Origin: an uncultured bacterium
GTDB taxonomy: Bacteria; Patescibacteriota; Patescibacteriia; Patescibacteriales; Patescibacteriaceae
Direction of reading: 5' to 3'
DNA: 9,707 bases
Assembly (NCBI GenBank): GCA_937868555.1
Contig: CALMNI010000129.1
Span: forward strand, 1 to 9,707
In this document: positions 1 through 8,092 of the stretch, piece after piece
Position numbering within the stretch: the stretch's first letter is position 1
Layout of the letters: the number at the start of each line of letters is the position of its first letter
Position numbers and translations under genes: made by a program
Notes under the pieces: model-generated
Databases searched by the model: none
What the model was told of the DNA's origin: nothing
Seen by the model: the letters and a program-made list of their open reading frames with translations, nothing else

Positions 1-362
1 AGTACAAAAAAATCGTGATTCGTTTTTATTTTTAAAGAAAGATAACTTTCTACAACTTCTTGTCCAAAACCATTAAATTCATTGATTAAATATATAAATC
101 GAGAATAATCATTAAGAAACAAACTAAAAGCTACTTCGGTTATTTCTGAAAGTCGACTTTGAGAAAGATAAGCTATTGAATCACCGTCACCAGCAATTAA
201 TAGACAAATAGGATCGCTACGTTTAAGTGGATAGTACTCAAATAAATAAGTACCGACCCCAGCAGCCGCAAAAACACACTGCATCATATTATGCACCGGC
301 GGAAAAAGAATGGCGTCATCCATTAATTCATAATATTTTTTTATAATTCCTGCGCTATTCAT
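1..362 (-). CDS. N-terminal part of an eighth array gene (H), cut by the left window edge; probable further mobile-domain paralog
   Basis: An open frame of 120 codons starts at ATG 362-360, nine bases after the stop of gene G, and runs without a stop off the left edge. I translated it by hand. The protein begins MNSAGIIKKYYELMDD. It has a hydrophobic stretch at about residues 28-42, then a strand-turn-strand-helix unit at about 51-82 (PICLLIAGD, then SIAYLS, then LSEITEVAFSLFL), then a helix with Asp85, Arg88 and Phe96. The same order of elements occurs near the N termini of E, F and B, for example VCVFYTSAKLKEV in F. The conserved swivel domain would lie beyond the edge, so membership of the family is inferred from position and weak N-terminal likeness. 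No Shine-Dalgarno sequence precedes the start (TAACTTAAAAGTATG). The frame itself is secure; the function is not. Confidence 0.75.
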   Translation of the reverse strand, partial: MNSAGIIKKYYELMDDAILFPPVHNMMQCVFAAAGVGTYLFEYYPLKRSDPICLLIAGDGDSIAYLSQSRLSEITEVAFSLFLNDYSRFIYLINEFNGFGQEVVESYLSLKIKTNHDFFV

Positions 363-371
363 ACTTTTAAG

Positions 372-1643
372 TTAAGATAATATTGTTATTACGCCGCTAT
401 CAGCATCAACTTCAACCATATCACCATCTTTGAGAATTTGAGTTAGGTGCTGGATGCCGATGACACACGGAATTTTTAGTTCTCGGGAGACAATAGCAGC
501 ATGGCACAATAAACCGCCAATCTCCGTCAGAATCGCTGAAGAAGCATGCATAATCGGCAAAAAATCCGGAGTGGTCATTGTTGTTACTAAAATATCACCT
601 TCGGTAAACCGCCCCGCATCCTCCATTGTTAAAACCAATGTTGCTTTTCCGGTTACTTTTCCAGGGAAAGCCACTGTTCCCTTAAGCGTTGAAGTAGTAT
701 CAGGAATTTTTGGTATTAGATTATCCCACGCTGCTAATTCATCTTCGCTTGTTTTTATTTCCACTCCATTCTCCGTGCGCAACAAGAGCCAACGCTTGCC
801 ATATTGTTTAGGTGAACGCTTTTCCTCAAGTGCTGACTGAATTTCAAAATAAGGAACGCGCAATAATTCTTCATATGATAGAGAGAAAGCGGCTGCAATG
901 CGGTCAAGCAAGGGTTTATGCTCATATGAAAATTTTGAAAAATATTCTGCTCCAAGCTGCTTGCAGAACCCCCATAAGGAAAACAAGTGCAAGAATTCTT
1001 GCTGCTCGAGCGGGATTTGAGTTGAAGGAGCATGATGAGCCGGCCGCAATACTCCTTCAATATCAGTCATACTCAGTCCCCTGATTTCAAAATTCACCGT
1101 TTTAATCCAAGCAAAGCGAGTGAGGATTTCAGAAAAATCTTCGCCCTTATTTTCTGCGTTTTCTACCGCATCATGAAAGTCCGAAAAAAGAGTTTTAATT
1201 TTTGGGATATGCTCACTGTAGGTAATCCCCTCTGCTGCCGTAAAACGCTCATTCCATATCAGCTGAGCAGCTTGCGCCATAAGAGCCCCCATGCCCCATA
1301 TGGCTAAAATAGCACGGGCATTCGTAATGAAATGTTTGTACGAAGAAACAAGATCACTATGCTCTATATTTTCTTCAGCTAAAGTTTTAAGAAGCGAAGC
1401 CAAAGAATCGTTTAATGTTTTCCAAAAATTACTATCTTTAGTTTCAAGGAATTTTTTTAATTTCTGTACTTGGGCAAAATCAACCATCACCTTGCCCTCA
1501 TTAATAACGGCAATAGCCGGCGGCTCCAATGTAATACCAAACAAATTAATTATTTCTTCATTCCACCAATCGGCCCACAATGAAGACGAAAAAGGCCCCT
1601 GCGGCCAATCCCCTAAAAATTTCCAATCTTGCTGCTCGCTCAT
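372..1643 (-). CDS. PEP-utilising-enzyme mobile (phosphohistidine swivel) domain protein, array gene G, 423 aa
   Basis: The C-terminal region, about residues 320-422, is the PEP-utiliser swivel domain: a Gly-rich opening (AFPGKVTGKA), then GDILVTTMTTPD, then GGLLCHAAIVSREL with the predicted phospho-accepting His381 (codon 503-501), then KIPCVIG and DGDMVEVDADSG. The N-terminal 319 residues match no domain I can name. They open with a Trp-rich stretch (Trp7, 13, 23, 26, 27), are mostly helical, and carry the family block RFAWIK at 176-181, but without the Asn-Asn that follows it in A. The Arg/Lys block seen as QDxRK in D-F is replaced here by a sequence around residues 218-240. The start overlaps the stop of F by 4 bases (ATGA), the tightest coupling in the array. 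There is no ATP-grasp or TIM barrel, so the protein cannot carry out a complete PEP-synthase or PPDK reaction alone. Domain call strong; substrate unknown. Confidence 0.93.
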   Translation of the reverse strand: MSEQQDWKFLGDWPQGPFSSSLWADWWNEEIINLFGITLEPPAIAVINEGKVMVDFAQVQKLKKFLETKDSNFWKTLNDSLASLLKTLAEENIEHSDLVSSYKHFITNARAILAIWGMGALMAQAAQLIWNERFTAAEGITYSEHIPKIKTLFSDFHDAVENAENKGEDFSEILTRFAWIKTVNFEIRGLSMTDIEGVLRPAHHAPSTQIPLEQQEFLHLFSLWGFCKQLGAEYFSKFSYEHKPLLDRIAAAFSLSYEELLRVPYFEIQSALEEKRSPKQYGKRWLLLRTENGVEIKTSEDELAAWDNLIPKIPDTTSTLKGTVAFPGKVTGKATLVLTMEDAGRFTEGDILVTTMTTPDFLPIMHASSAILTEIGGLLCHAAIVSRELKIPCVIGIQHLTQILKDGDMVEVDADSGVITILS

Positions 1644-3136
1644 ACGCGCTCTACTAGAGTAACAACTCCCCTATCGGCGTCTACTTCGACTAAGTCGCCA
1701 TCTTTAAATATTTTAGTTGCGCTTTTCGTGCCTATAATGCAGGGTTTTTTCATTTCCCGAGCAACAATAGCAGCATGGCAGGTTATACCGCCTTCATTAG
1801 TCACAAAGGCGGCTGCCTTTGTCATAGCGGCCACCATTTCCGGCCGCGTCATTGACGAAACCATGATATCACCCGTTTCCACTTTAGATATATCGGCGCT
1901 GCGCATAACAATTTTTACCCGTCCACTCACTTTCCCTTTTTGGGCAATGACCCCGTTTAAGAAATTGACGTCATCGTGAATATGGGCGAACGCTTGATAT
2001 ATCCCTTCAGCCTCCTCCCCCGATAACACATAGCGAGTATCTTGATCAGTAATTGCGAACACGCAGTGCCGGCGGCGTATAACTTCCTCTACGGAGACTC
2101 GTGATTCACCTTGCAGCAAAGCGCGCACTTCGCTATGTGAATAACAAATAAGCTCATCCATAGGAATATCGTATTCAAGGCTAAGACGCTGCAAAAATAG
2201 CTGATGATAATGGTTTGATTCTAAAACAAATTTTTTCCTAATATCTTGCATTTCGGCAAAAACCTCATTGAGCTTAACAAATAAGAGAAGCTTCTCAGAA
2301 GGCGGAAATGATTTAAATATATTTTGTTTATCTATGATGTGCTTCTCGGGCAGCCCCTCGAGATGGGAAATTTTTTCCTGAATCTCGGAAACGCTCATAT
2401 CTTGATACTCATCTAGACGATTTTTAAAATGTTCAAGAGGCAAGACTTGTATATCAGAATAATTATTGCGAATCCAAAACCAAGCAGCTTGGTGTTGTGA
2501 TAACGCATCCCTACACTGTTCCTCGGATGAACCACGCGCGCGGATTAAAGCAATACGCAATAAACCAAGCTCCTCCTCGGCGACAAAGGAAAGGTTTACG
2601 GGGGAAGTTAAAAGCGGGAATGAATGGTTAGCATCTTGCGAATAGTGCTGACACCAAGTCTCAATTTCCGTGCTTATCCATTTTTCCGGCTCAAGTCCAA
2701 AAGCTTCAGGAATAATGCCCATTGCATATTGATAAATATAGGCATCGCAAAATTTTATATAGGTCTCGGCATAATGTTCAAAAGGAGTGTTCGGAGCAAG
2801 AGCTTTAAAATTGAGAATTTCATGTTCAAAATTTTTAGTTGATTGACGCCAATCAGTATAATGGCGTTCAAGAAAATTATCATGTTCAACAAGATGCAAA
2901 TATTGATCTCTAACTTCTTTTAATTTTGCCGACGTATAAAAAACGCACACTAAGTTATGGCGAATAAAGAAAAAAGTATACGGACCTATATACTCCCCCG
3001 TATACGCACCCCATTTCGCCCAGAGCAGCTGCACAAAATCCGGGTAATAAAAATCTGCCTGCGCCTCTTTACGGATAAAGGGCGGGTTAAGATCATATTT
3101 TTTTATGAGCTCTTGGGCTCTTTGTGTTAATTCCAT
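1640..3136 (-). CDS. PEP-utilising-enzyme mobile (phosphohistidine swivel) domain protein, array gene F, 498 aa
   Basis: This is the longest member and the one that best shows the family plan. Residues 1-60 are aromatic-rich. A strand pair lies near 62-72 (VCVFYTSAKL), and helices follow. LLTSPVNLSFVAEEELGLLRIAL lies at 175-197, written here only in part as the block 'TSP...S...EEE..LL'. WIRNNY is at 221-226 and QDIRKK at 297-302. DELICYSHSEVRALL at 327-341 resembles the 'D-hydrophobic-x-x-x-E-hydrophobic' segment before the carrier domain in rifampicin phosphotransferase-like proteins. The swivel domain spans about 393-496, with SSMTRPE, GGITCHAAIVAREM and His454 (codon 1777-1775), then KKPCIIGTK and DGDLVEVDADRG. 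It is closest to E and D; a 20-base stretch of the His-domain DNA is identical to that of E. It starts three bases after the stop of E (TAATATATG) and ends in TGA, which overlaps the start of G. Likely a phosphoryl carrier acting with a partner encoded elsewhere. Confidence 0.95.
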   Translation of the reverse strand: MELTQRAQELIKKYDLNPPFIRKEAQADFYYPDFVQLLWAKWGAYTGEYIGPYTFFFIRHNLVCVFYTSAKLKEVRDQYLHLVEHDNFLERHYTDWRQSTKNFEHEILNFKALAPNTPFEHYAETYIKFCDAYIYQYAMGIIPEAFGLEPEKWISTEIETWCQHYSQDANHSFPLLTSPVNLSFVAEEELGLLRIALIRARGSSEEQCRDALSQHQAAWFWIRNNYSDIQVLPLEHFKNRLDEYQDMSVSEIQEKISHLEGLPEKHIIDKQNIFKSFPPSEKLLLFVKLNEVFAEMQDIRKKFVLESNHYHQLFLQRLSLEYDIPMDELICYSHSEVRALLQGESRVSVEEVIRRRHCVFAITDQDTRYVLSGEEAEGIYQAFAHIHDDVNFLNGVIAQKGKVSGRVKIVMRSADISKVETGDIMVSSMTRPEMVAAMTKAAAFVTNEGGITCHAAIVAREMKKPCIIGTKSATKIFKDGDLVEVDADRGVVTLVERV

Positions 3137-3139
3137 ATA

Positions 3140-4474
3140 TTATCGTAGTACGGTAATTATACCTGTATCGGCATCAACTTCAATCATATCGCCGTCTTTA
3201 ATTACTTTGGTGGCGTTTTTGGTCCCAATTATACAGGGTTTTTTCATTTCCCGGGCAATAATCGCAGCGTGACAGGTAATTCCCCCCTCGTCAGTAACAA
3301 AAGCAATCGCTTTTTTCATAGCTGTCACATACTCCGGCCTCGTCATTGAAGCGACTAAAATCTCTCCCTCCTTAAAATCTTCAATGCTTTCGAGCGATAA
3401 GCACACCCGAGCGATTCCCTGTACGCAACCTTTATATCCAGTGGAGCCTTTAATATTATCTTGGACATTATTGACGTCATTCTCAAGCCCGCTAACAAAC
3501 ATTTCAGCATCACTGCCGGTATAAAGTACCTGCGGACCTTCATAGGAACTATAATCAACAAACAATGTCGAACGCTTAGCTAACTCTTGATGGAAAAATA
3601 TATCGCCCAGCCTTTCAACTTCTTCAGGGACCAAAAAACGAATATGGTCAAAGGGAATGGAAAAACGCTCAGCGCAGGCTCGTAAAACCGGTTCTGCGCT
3701 ATGAATTCCTTTTAGGATATTTGACTTGCGCCTATCTTGCCAGGCGAAGATATGAGATATGATAGCAATCATTGAATCACCTTCGACGTTAGAGATATTT
3801 CTTAAAGGGTGAACTGTCTCATCCTGCGCGAGATGTTCAATATCGCTTATTGTTATGTCTTGCCGTCCGACATAGGAATTTTTAATCCAGCCATACTCAT
3901 CATTAAAGCGCTGAATAATTTCTGCCTTAGAATATCCTTCATTAATAAGCTGACGCGCAAACATCTCGGCCTTTTTTAAAAAAGAAGGTTCGGAAGCTTC
4001 AATCTCCGGCCAACCTTGGGGATACAAAACATGCAAACGCTGTTCGGCGACATAGGTCGCGCACTCAATACAATGGCCAGTGCCGACGCCCGCTGATATA
4101 AGCCTCACTTGTTGCCATAATAATTCTTTTAATTCCCGCTCGGAGAGAGCGCCTAATTCTTCCGCATCATAGGCTGCGGCGCTAACAATCTCAGCATATG
4201 TCGACTCGCTTTCTTTGGCTAATATTTCTAAATCGCTAATGCTCTTAACATTCTCCCAAAAAATTTCTCCTATTCTTTGATAATCAGCCGTGTCATAATA
4301 CATCTCTACATTTTTACTGTGGGAAATATACAAAAAATGCGTATACGAAAGCCCCCACGGTAAATGAGAGCCCGACAGAACAGCCGCGCTGCTTAGAAAA
4401 AATGGGTAGCCGTTGAAGCGCTGAATATCCCAGCGCCGGCTTTTGATTATAGTAAGCAGATTTGATATATCCAT
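3140..4474 (-). CDS. PEP-utilising-enzyme mobile (phosphohistidine swivel) domain protein, array gene E, 444 aa
   Basis: The swivel domain spans about residues 341-443, with ASMTRPE, GGITCHAAIIAREM holding His402 (codon 3271-3269), KKPCIIGTK and DGDMIEVDADTG. The N-terminal 340 residues show an aromatic-rich start (Trp15, Trp40), a strand pair near 47-60, EYGWIKNSY at 193-201 and QDRRK at 246-250, matching blocks in D and F. An unusual GHCIEC at 133-138 places two cysteines and a histidine close together. It is not conserved in the paralogs, so I do not call it a metal site. The start is one base after the stop of D (TAATATG), with no Shine-Dalgarno sequence. The opening motif of the swivel domain has Cys350 (YKGC) where most paralogs have Lys. 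Predicted soluble cytoplasmic phosphoryl carrier; the acceptor is unknown. Confidence 0.95.
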   Translation of the reverse strand: MDISNLLTIIKSRRWDIQRFNGYPFFLSSAAVLSGSHLPWGLSYTHFLYISHSKNVEMYYDTADYQRIGEIFWENVKSISDLEILAKESESTYAEIVSAAAYDAEELGALSERELKELLWQQVRLISAGVGTGHCIECATYVAEQRLHVLYPQGWPEIEASEPSFLKKAEMFARQLINEGYSKAEIIQRFNDEYGWIKNSYVGRQDITISDIEHLAQDETVHPLRNISNVEGDSMIAIISHIFAWQDRRKSNILKGIHSAEPVLRACAERFSIPFDHIRFLVPEEVERLGDIFFHQELAKRSTLFVDYSSYEGPQVLYTGSDAEMFVSGLENDVNNVQDNIKGSTGYKGCVQGIARVCLSLESIEDFKEGEILVASMTRPEYVTAMKKAIAFVTDEGGITCHAAIIAREMKKPCIIGTKNATKVIKDGDMIEVDADTGIITVLR

Positions 4475-4475
4475 A

Positions 4476-5936
4476 TTATATAATCTTAACTAAACCAGTA
4501 TCAGCATCAACTTCAATCATATTGCCGTCCTTAAACATACGAGTTGCCCGCTTTGTACTTATAACACAAGGTTTTCTCATCTCGCGAGCGACAATAGCCG
4601 CATGGCAGGTCACGCCGCCTTCATCCGTAACAAAAGCCGCTGCCTTGCGCAAAATCGGCATAAATTCCGGGCGCGTCATAGAGGTAACAATAATATCGCC
4701 ATCTTCAACTTTACCGAAATCATCTTCGGAAAAAATAATTTTTGCCCGTCCGCGCGCAATTCCTTTTGAAGCCGGGATGCCGCGCACTAATGACTCATGC
4801 TCGTCAGTGCCAAATATAGAACCGTAACACAAGATATCAGCATTTTTATCGCTGACGCAATACGCGTCTGGAGTAAAAAGCCAAACACTATTATCGTTTC
4901 GTTTAGAAATATCTTTTTTCGTAAGTAATAAAGGCTCTCCGTTTAATAAAAGCAACAATTCATCGGGACGCAAACCCAGCAGCTCTTCCAAAGTCCAATC
5001 TTTTAAAAATGCCAGTGAAGCTTCTAATAGCTTCACAACTGCATAATTATAACGAAGAACATTGGCCTTGCGCTCGTCTTGCATGGCGATACAATCCTCT
5101 ATCAAAGAAATAAAGTTTTTTAACTCGGAACTAACTCCCGTTTTAGCAAGCAGCGCTTCTTTAGCTTCGAGAATATGGGTGTGAGAAATCTCCTCACCCT
5201 TTCCCTCGAGGTTATTTTTTTCTTCCTTTGCAATTTCAACCGTTAGAGAGGGCCATGAAAAATAGCTCCCCTTTACCCAATAATATCTCCGTACTAGGGC
5301 TGAAAAATCTTGCTCCGTAGCAGCCAGCATCAACTGCTCGTTGTAAACGTTCACAAAGGAAGAACGAGAAGGCTGGAATAGAGTGGCGATATCTTCCTCC
5401 GTTAAGGCGGGAGCTAGCTCGCGTATATAATCGCTTACCCAAAAATTTGTATCGGTAAAAGTAAAAACTTCTGTTATATAGCCGTATGACTGCGCAGCAA
5501 GAGCGGCATTGCTTAATTGAATATAGGCTTCGCGAATAGCAGCTAAGCTTTTTCCAAAAAAATTAAAATATATATCATCAGCCCTCTCTTGGAAATGCTG
5601 GCAATGACGATAAAAATCTTTTGTATATTCCTTTATCCATTGCGGATCATTTTTATTTTGATTTCGAATATATAGTCCGATGCGCGAAAAATCGCGCGGG
5701 TCATAAGAAAACTTCATGTACCTATCAACAAAGGTCGCCAATCCAAGCTTAAACCCTTCTTCACTAACAGCTGCGACGCCGCCAACGGCCGCAATCGCCT
5801 GCGCGACCATCAACAATAAATGAGCCTTAATGCCCTTTGGATACCATTCAGAATTGGCAAAAATATAATCCTCATGTTTGGAGAACAAATCAGGTTGTTC
5901 CTTATAGCTTTCAAGGGTTGGAATGGCGTCTTTCAT
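4476..5936 (-). CDS. PEP-utilising-enzyme mobile (phosphohistidine swivel) domain protein, array gene D, 486 aa
   Basis: The swivel domain spans about residues 384-486, with IIVTSMTRPE, GGVTCHAAIVAREM holding His445 (codon 4604-4602), RKPCVISTK and DGNMIEVDADTG. The Gly of the usual IGT is Ser460 here. In the N-terminal region the family blocks are RRYYWVKGSY at 216-225 and QDERK at 286-290. The hydrophobic run at about 40-57 (LLLMV, then AQAIAAVGGVAAV) is long enough to be mistaken for a membrane segment. I read it as a buried helix, because nothing else suggests export and polar sequence resumes at once. A Leu-rich helix at about 314-331 precedes the linker to the carrier domain. The start is one base after the stop of C (TAATATG), and gene E begins one base after this stop. 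Belongs to the D-E-F subgroup. Function inferred as a phosphoryl carrier lacking its own kinase domain. Confidence 0.95.
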   Translation of the reverse strand: MKDAIPTLESYKEQPDLFSKHEDYIFANSEWYPKGIKAHLLLMVAQAIAAVGGVAAVSEEGFKLGLATFVDRYMKFSYDPRDFSRIGLYIRNQNKNDPQWIKEYTKDFYRHCQHFQERADDIYFNFFGKSLAAIREAYIQLSNAALAAQSYGYITEVFTFTDTNFWVSDYIRELAPALTEEDIATLFQPSRSSFVNVYNEQLMLAATEQDFSALVRRYYWVKGSYFSWPSLTVEIAKEEKNNLEGKGEEISHTHILEAKEALLAKTGVSSELKNFISLIEDCIAMQDERKANVLRYNYAVVKLLEASLAFLKDWTLEELLGLRPDELLLLLNGEPLLLTKKDISKRNDNSVWLFTPDAYCVSDKNADILCYGSIFGTDEHESLVRGIPASKGIARGRAKIIFSEDDFGKVEDGDIIVTSMTRPEFMPILRKAAAFVTDEGGVTCHAAIVAREMRKPCVISTKRATRMFKDGNMIEVDADTGLVKII

Positions 5937-5937
5937 A

Positions 5938-6999
5938 TTAATCGATTATTCTAACAGTTCCTGCGCCAGCGTCAACCTCAACCATATCACCATCATGCAA
6001 GACGCTTGTTGCCCTTTCAGTTCCTATAATACAGGGTTTTTTCAGTTCACGAGCGGTAATAGCGGCGTGCGATAAAACTCCTCCGGCATCAGTTATGACG
6101 GCGACAGCATCCTTAAACAAATGGAGGTACTCGGGTCTTGTCATACCAGTTACGAGCACAGTCCCCTTTTCTAAATTTTCAATTTCGCTGGGATTTAAAA
6201 CTACTCGTACTCTGCCTCGAACTTTTCCGGGATACGCGCTCTTGCCTCTGAGCTCTTCAAGCTGCACAGCATTCAATAAGTCTGCATTCATTTTCCTCGC
6301 CTTCTCTCCACTCACTATTATAGAATTTTTTCCGGAAGAAAGGATTAATGAATAGGTATAGCGCTCTTCTAATTCGCTTACTGAAGGTAAAACGCCCTTC
6401 TCTATATAACGCTCTAACTCCTGCGCGCTTACGCACAGAAGTAGATCAACGTTAATTTTTTCTCGGGCGGCAATTTGTTCGGCATATCTTCGAACAAATG
6501 CCGATGATTTAGCATATACTGGTTCTCCATAAATACGCGCTTCCTCAAGAAGCGGCAATACCGTTTCCAATGTTTCTGCCGGTAAAAAATCAACAACTTT
6601 TTTCATCGGGAAATTAACCGCTAGATATTCATCAAGCAATGACCATAATTGCCCGTACGATTCATCGCTTAAAGTTACCGGCTGCATCGCAATAAAATCT
6701 AAAACTGCATTAGCAGTATGCACTATCGCCCGAGCGTACGTTTCGGCCATTTTAGGATTAGCCTGCATCTGTGCGGCGACAGTTTTTCCAAAAGCTTCAA
6801 GATATTCATCAGCAATGTAATTCGCGCTATTTCCTTTTTCAAAGCTAAATAATACTTTTTCCAAACCAACGGAAAATACGTTTTTTAAATTATCCGTATA
6901 TTGGTAACCGAAAGAACAGCATTCGAGAATGGTCCAAATACCGGCCCAATTTTTGCGCCAGGCCAGTTCCCTTGCTTGGTCAAATGATAATTTCTCCAT
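5938..6999 (-). CDS. PEP-utilising-enzyme mobile (phosphohistidine swivel) domain protein, short form, array gene C, 353 aa
   Basis: I choose ATG 6999-6997 (MEKLSFDQARELAW), one base after the stop of B in the string TAATATG. The frame stays open upstream to 7137, but that extension would lie inside the conserved 3' end of B and has no family likeness. The swivel domain spans about 250-352, with LVTGMTRPE, GGVLSHAAITAREL holding His311 (codon 6069-6067), KKPCIIGT and DGDMVEVDAGAG. It carries MTRPE like D-F, but Ser before the His like A and B, so it sits between the subgroups. The N-terminal region, about 249 residues, is helical and shorter than in A and D-G. It lacks the Trp-Ile-x-Asn and QDxRK blocks, keeping only the last part before the carrier (INVDLLLCVSAQELERYI at 182-199). 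It may be a reduced carrier or have a different acceptor. Confidence 0.93.
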   Translation of the reverse strand: MEKLSFDQARELAWRKNWAGIWTILECCSFGYQYTDNLKNVFSVGLEKVLFSFEKGNSANYIADEYLEAFGKTVAAQMQANPKMAETYARAIVHTANAVLDFIAMQPVTLSDESYGQLWSLLDEYLAVNFPMKKVVDFLPAETLETVLPLLEEARIYGEPVYAKSSAFVRRYAEQIAAREKINVDLLLCVSAQELERYIEKGVLPSVSELEERYTYSLILSSGKNSIIVSGEKARKMNADLLNAVQLEELRGKSAYPGKVRGRVRVVLNPSEIENLEKGTVLVTGMTRPEYLHLFKDAVAVITDAGGVLSHAAITARELKKPCIIGTERATSVLHDGDMVEVDAGAGTVRIID

Positions 7000-7000
7000 A

Positions 7001-8092
7001 TTATATCTTAGTAATAACGCGCACCTCTCCTTTGTCCATATCAATTTCAACCAAATCTCCGTTTTTGAGAAGCTTACTTGCGGAACCGGTTTCAATAAGA
7101 CACGGAATATCAAGCTCGCGTGCTGAAATTGCCGCATGCGATAACAAACCCCCTATGTCGGTAATAATCGCCGCAGCTTTAGCAATCGCTGGCATTAATG
7201 ATGGATCGGTTGTTTCGGTAACAAGAATATCACCCTCGCGCATGGTTTCCATTTCTTTTTGAGTAAGAGCTTCATCATCGTAACGGCGATGAATAATTTT
7301 TACTCTTCCCGTCAGTCTTTTCCCTTTGCCGTGCGCGACTCTGCCTTTTATAGAATAAGTATTATTCAAACGTTCGAATTCCTTCATGACTTCAAAAACA
7401 TGCTTGCCGGTATAAATTTCGTATACCCTCGACTGGCGGCTATAAACAATATGCCCGGTTTGCCTTTCTTGTATTAGATTTTCGTTAACTACATTACCTT
7501 CAAAAAGTTCTAGAAGTTCTGCATGTAAATACCACAACAAAGTTTCTTTAGGAATATTAAAATTTTCACTCAAAGCGTTCATTAATTGATCAAGGCAACT
7601 ATTAGTATTAAAAAATACTGGATTGAGTTCATCGCGGATGACGTTCTTAAAATGTTGGACCAAAGAAGAGTTTTCCTTTGCTTCCGTATTCCGCTCTTCG
7701 GAATCGTACACTGCGTCCCAATAGTGAATATCAAAGTAATGATAAACCTCGGCTATCCTTCCCATTAATTCTAAAAAAGTGGCAACACTTTCCCTCGAAA
7801 GGTCTTTAATTGTATTTCGCGCATCCAAAGACTCTTTTACAAGTTTTCGAAAAGAACGAATTATTTGTTCCGTGTCGCCGGTACTTCTCTTTAGCCCTTC
7901 ATTATTCATTTCTTTTATAGTCTCGCGCGATACAAAAACGCGGATACTGCCATCGCGATATATTTTCAACCATTCACCAGTCATGTAATACTTGCTAACA
8001 AAATCCTCAAAAACAAAACTTGTCCCTTTTGATCCAAAAGTAAAAATGAAATCTTTAGAATCCAGCCTCGGTATATTTACAATATTATGCAT
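7001..8092 (-). CDS. PEP-utilising-enzyme mobile (phosphohistidine swivel) domain protein, short divergent form, array gene B, 363 aa
   Basis: I choose ATG 8092-8090 (MHNIVNIPRLDSKDF), which overlaps the last 8 bases of A. The frame is open to 8149, but those 19 extra codons lie within the conserved end of A and are not needed. The swivel domain spans about 248-361: LVTETTDPS, GGLLSHAAISAREL with His319 (codon 7138-7136), DIPCLIET and NGDLVEIDMDKG. Two oddities stand out. There is an insertion of about ten residues between the first strands of the domain (around 268-285), and Glu334 replaces the Gly of the usual IGT. The N-terminal region begins with FGSKGTSFVFEDF at 19-31 and a strand pair YRDGSIRVFVS at 45-55. 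A helical stretch follows (YHYFDIHYWD at 117-126), without the Trp-Ile-x-Asn or QDxRK blocks. TLLWYLHAELLELF at 184-197 is the usual segment before the carrier. Confidence 0.92.
   Translation of the reverse strand: MHNIVNIPRLDSKDFIFTFGSKGTSFVFEDFVSKYYMTGEWLKIYRDGSIRVFVSRETIKEMNNEGLKRSTGDTEQIIRSFRKLVKESLDARNTIKDLSRESVATFLELMGRIAEVYHYFDIHYWDAVYDSEERNTEAKENSSLVQHFKNVIRDELNPVFFNTNSCLDQLMNALSENFNIPKETLLWYLHAELLELFEGNVVNENLIQERQTGHIVYSRQSRVYEIYTGKHVFEVMKEFERLNNTYSIKGRVAHGKGKRLTGRVKIIHRRYDDEALTQKEMETMREGDILVTETTDPSLMPAIAKAAAIITDIGGLLSHAAISARELDIPCLIETGSASKLLKNGDLVEIDMDKGEVRVITKI

Noticed and set aside
454..840. Plus-strand open frame opposite the carrier domain of G, with similar frames at 1629-1979, 4462-4827 and 6972-7262
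   Set aside because: They share recognisable peptides such as ATIAAW, but only because each lies antisense to the same conserved His-domain DNA. They have no plausible promoters or ribosome sites and are fully contained within or straddle real genes.
755..1060. Minus-strand open frame in another frame inside G, with similar ones at 3355-3561 and 5236-5442
   Set aside because: They lie wholly inside well-supported genes of the same strand, have no family likeness and no start signal.
4061..4078. GHCIEC in E as a metal-binding site
   Set aside because: Only two Cys and one His are close together, and none of the paralogs keeps them.
5766..5819. Possible membrane segment in D (about residues 40-57)
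   Set aside because: The run is rich in Ala and Gly and is followed at once by charged sequence. No other member has a clear membrane segment and the carrier domain is cytoplasmic, so a buried helix is more likely.
7000..7137. Upstream extension of gene C by 46 codons
   Set aside because: The extra peptide is a frame-shifted reading of the His domain of B. ATG 6999 gives the TAATATG junction seen at two other boundaries.
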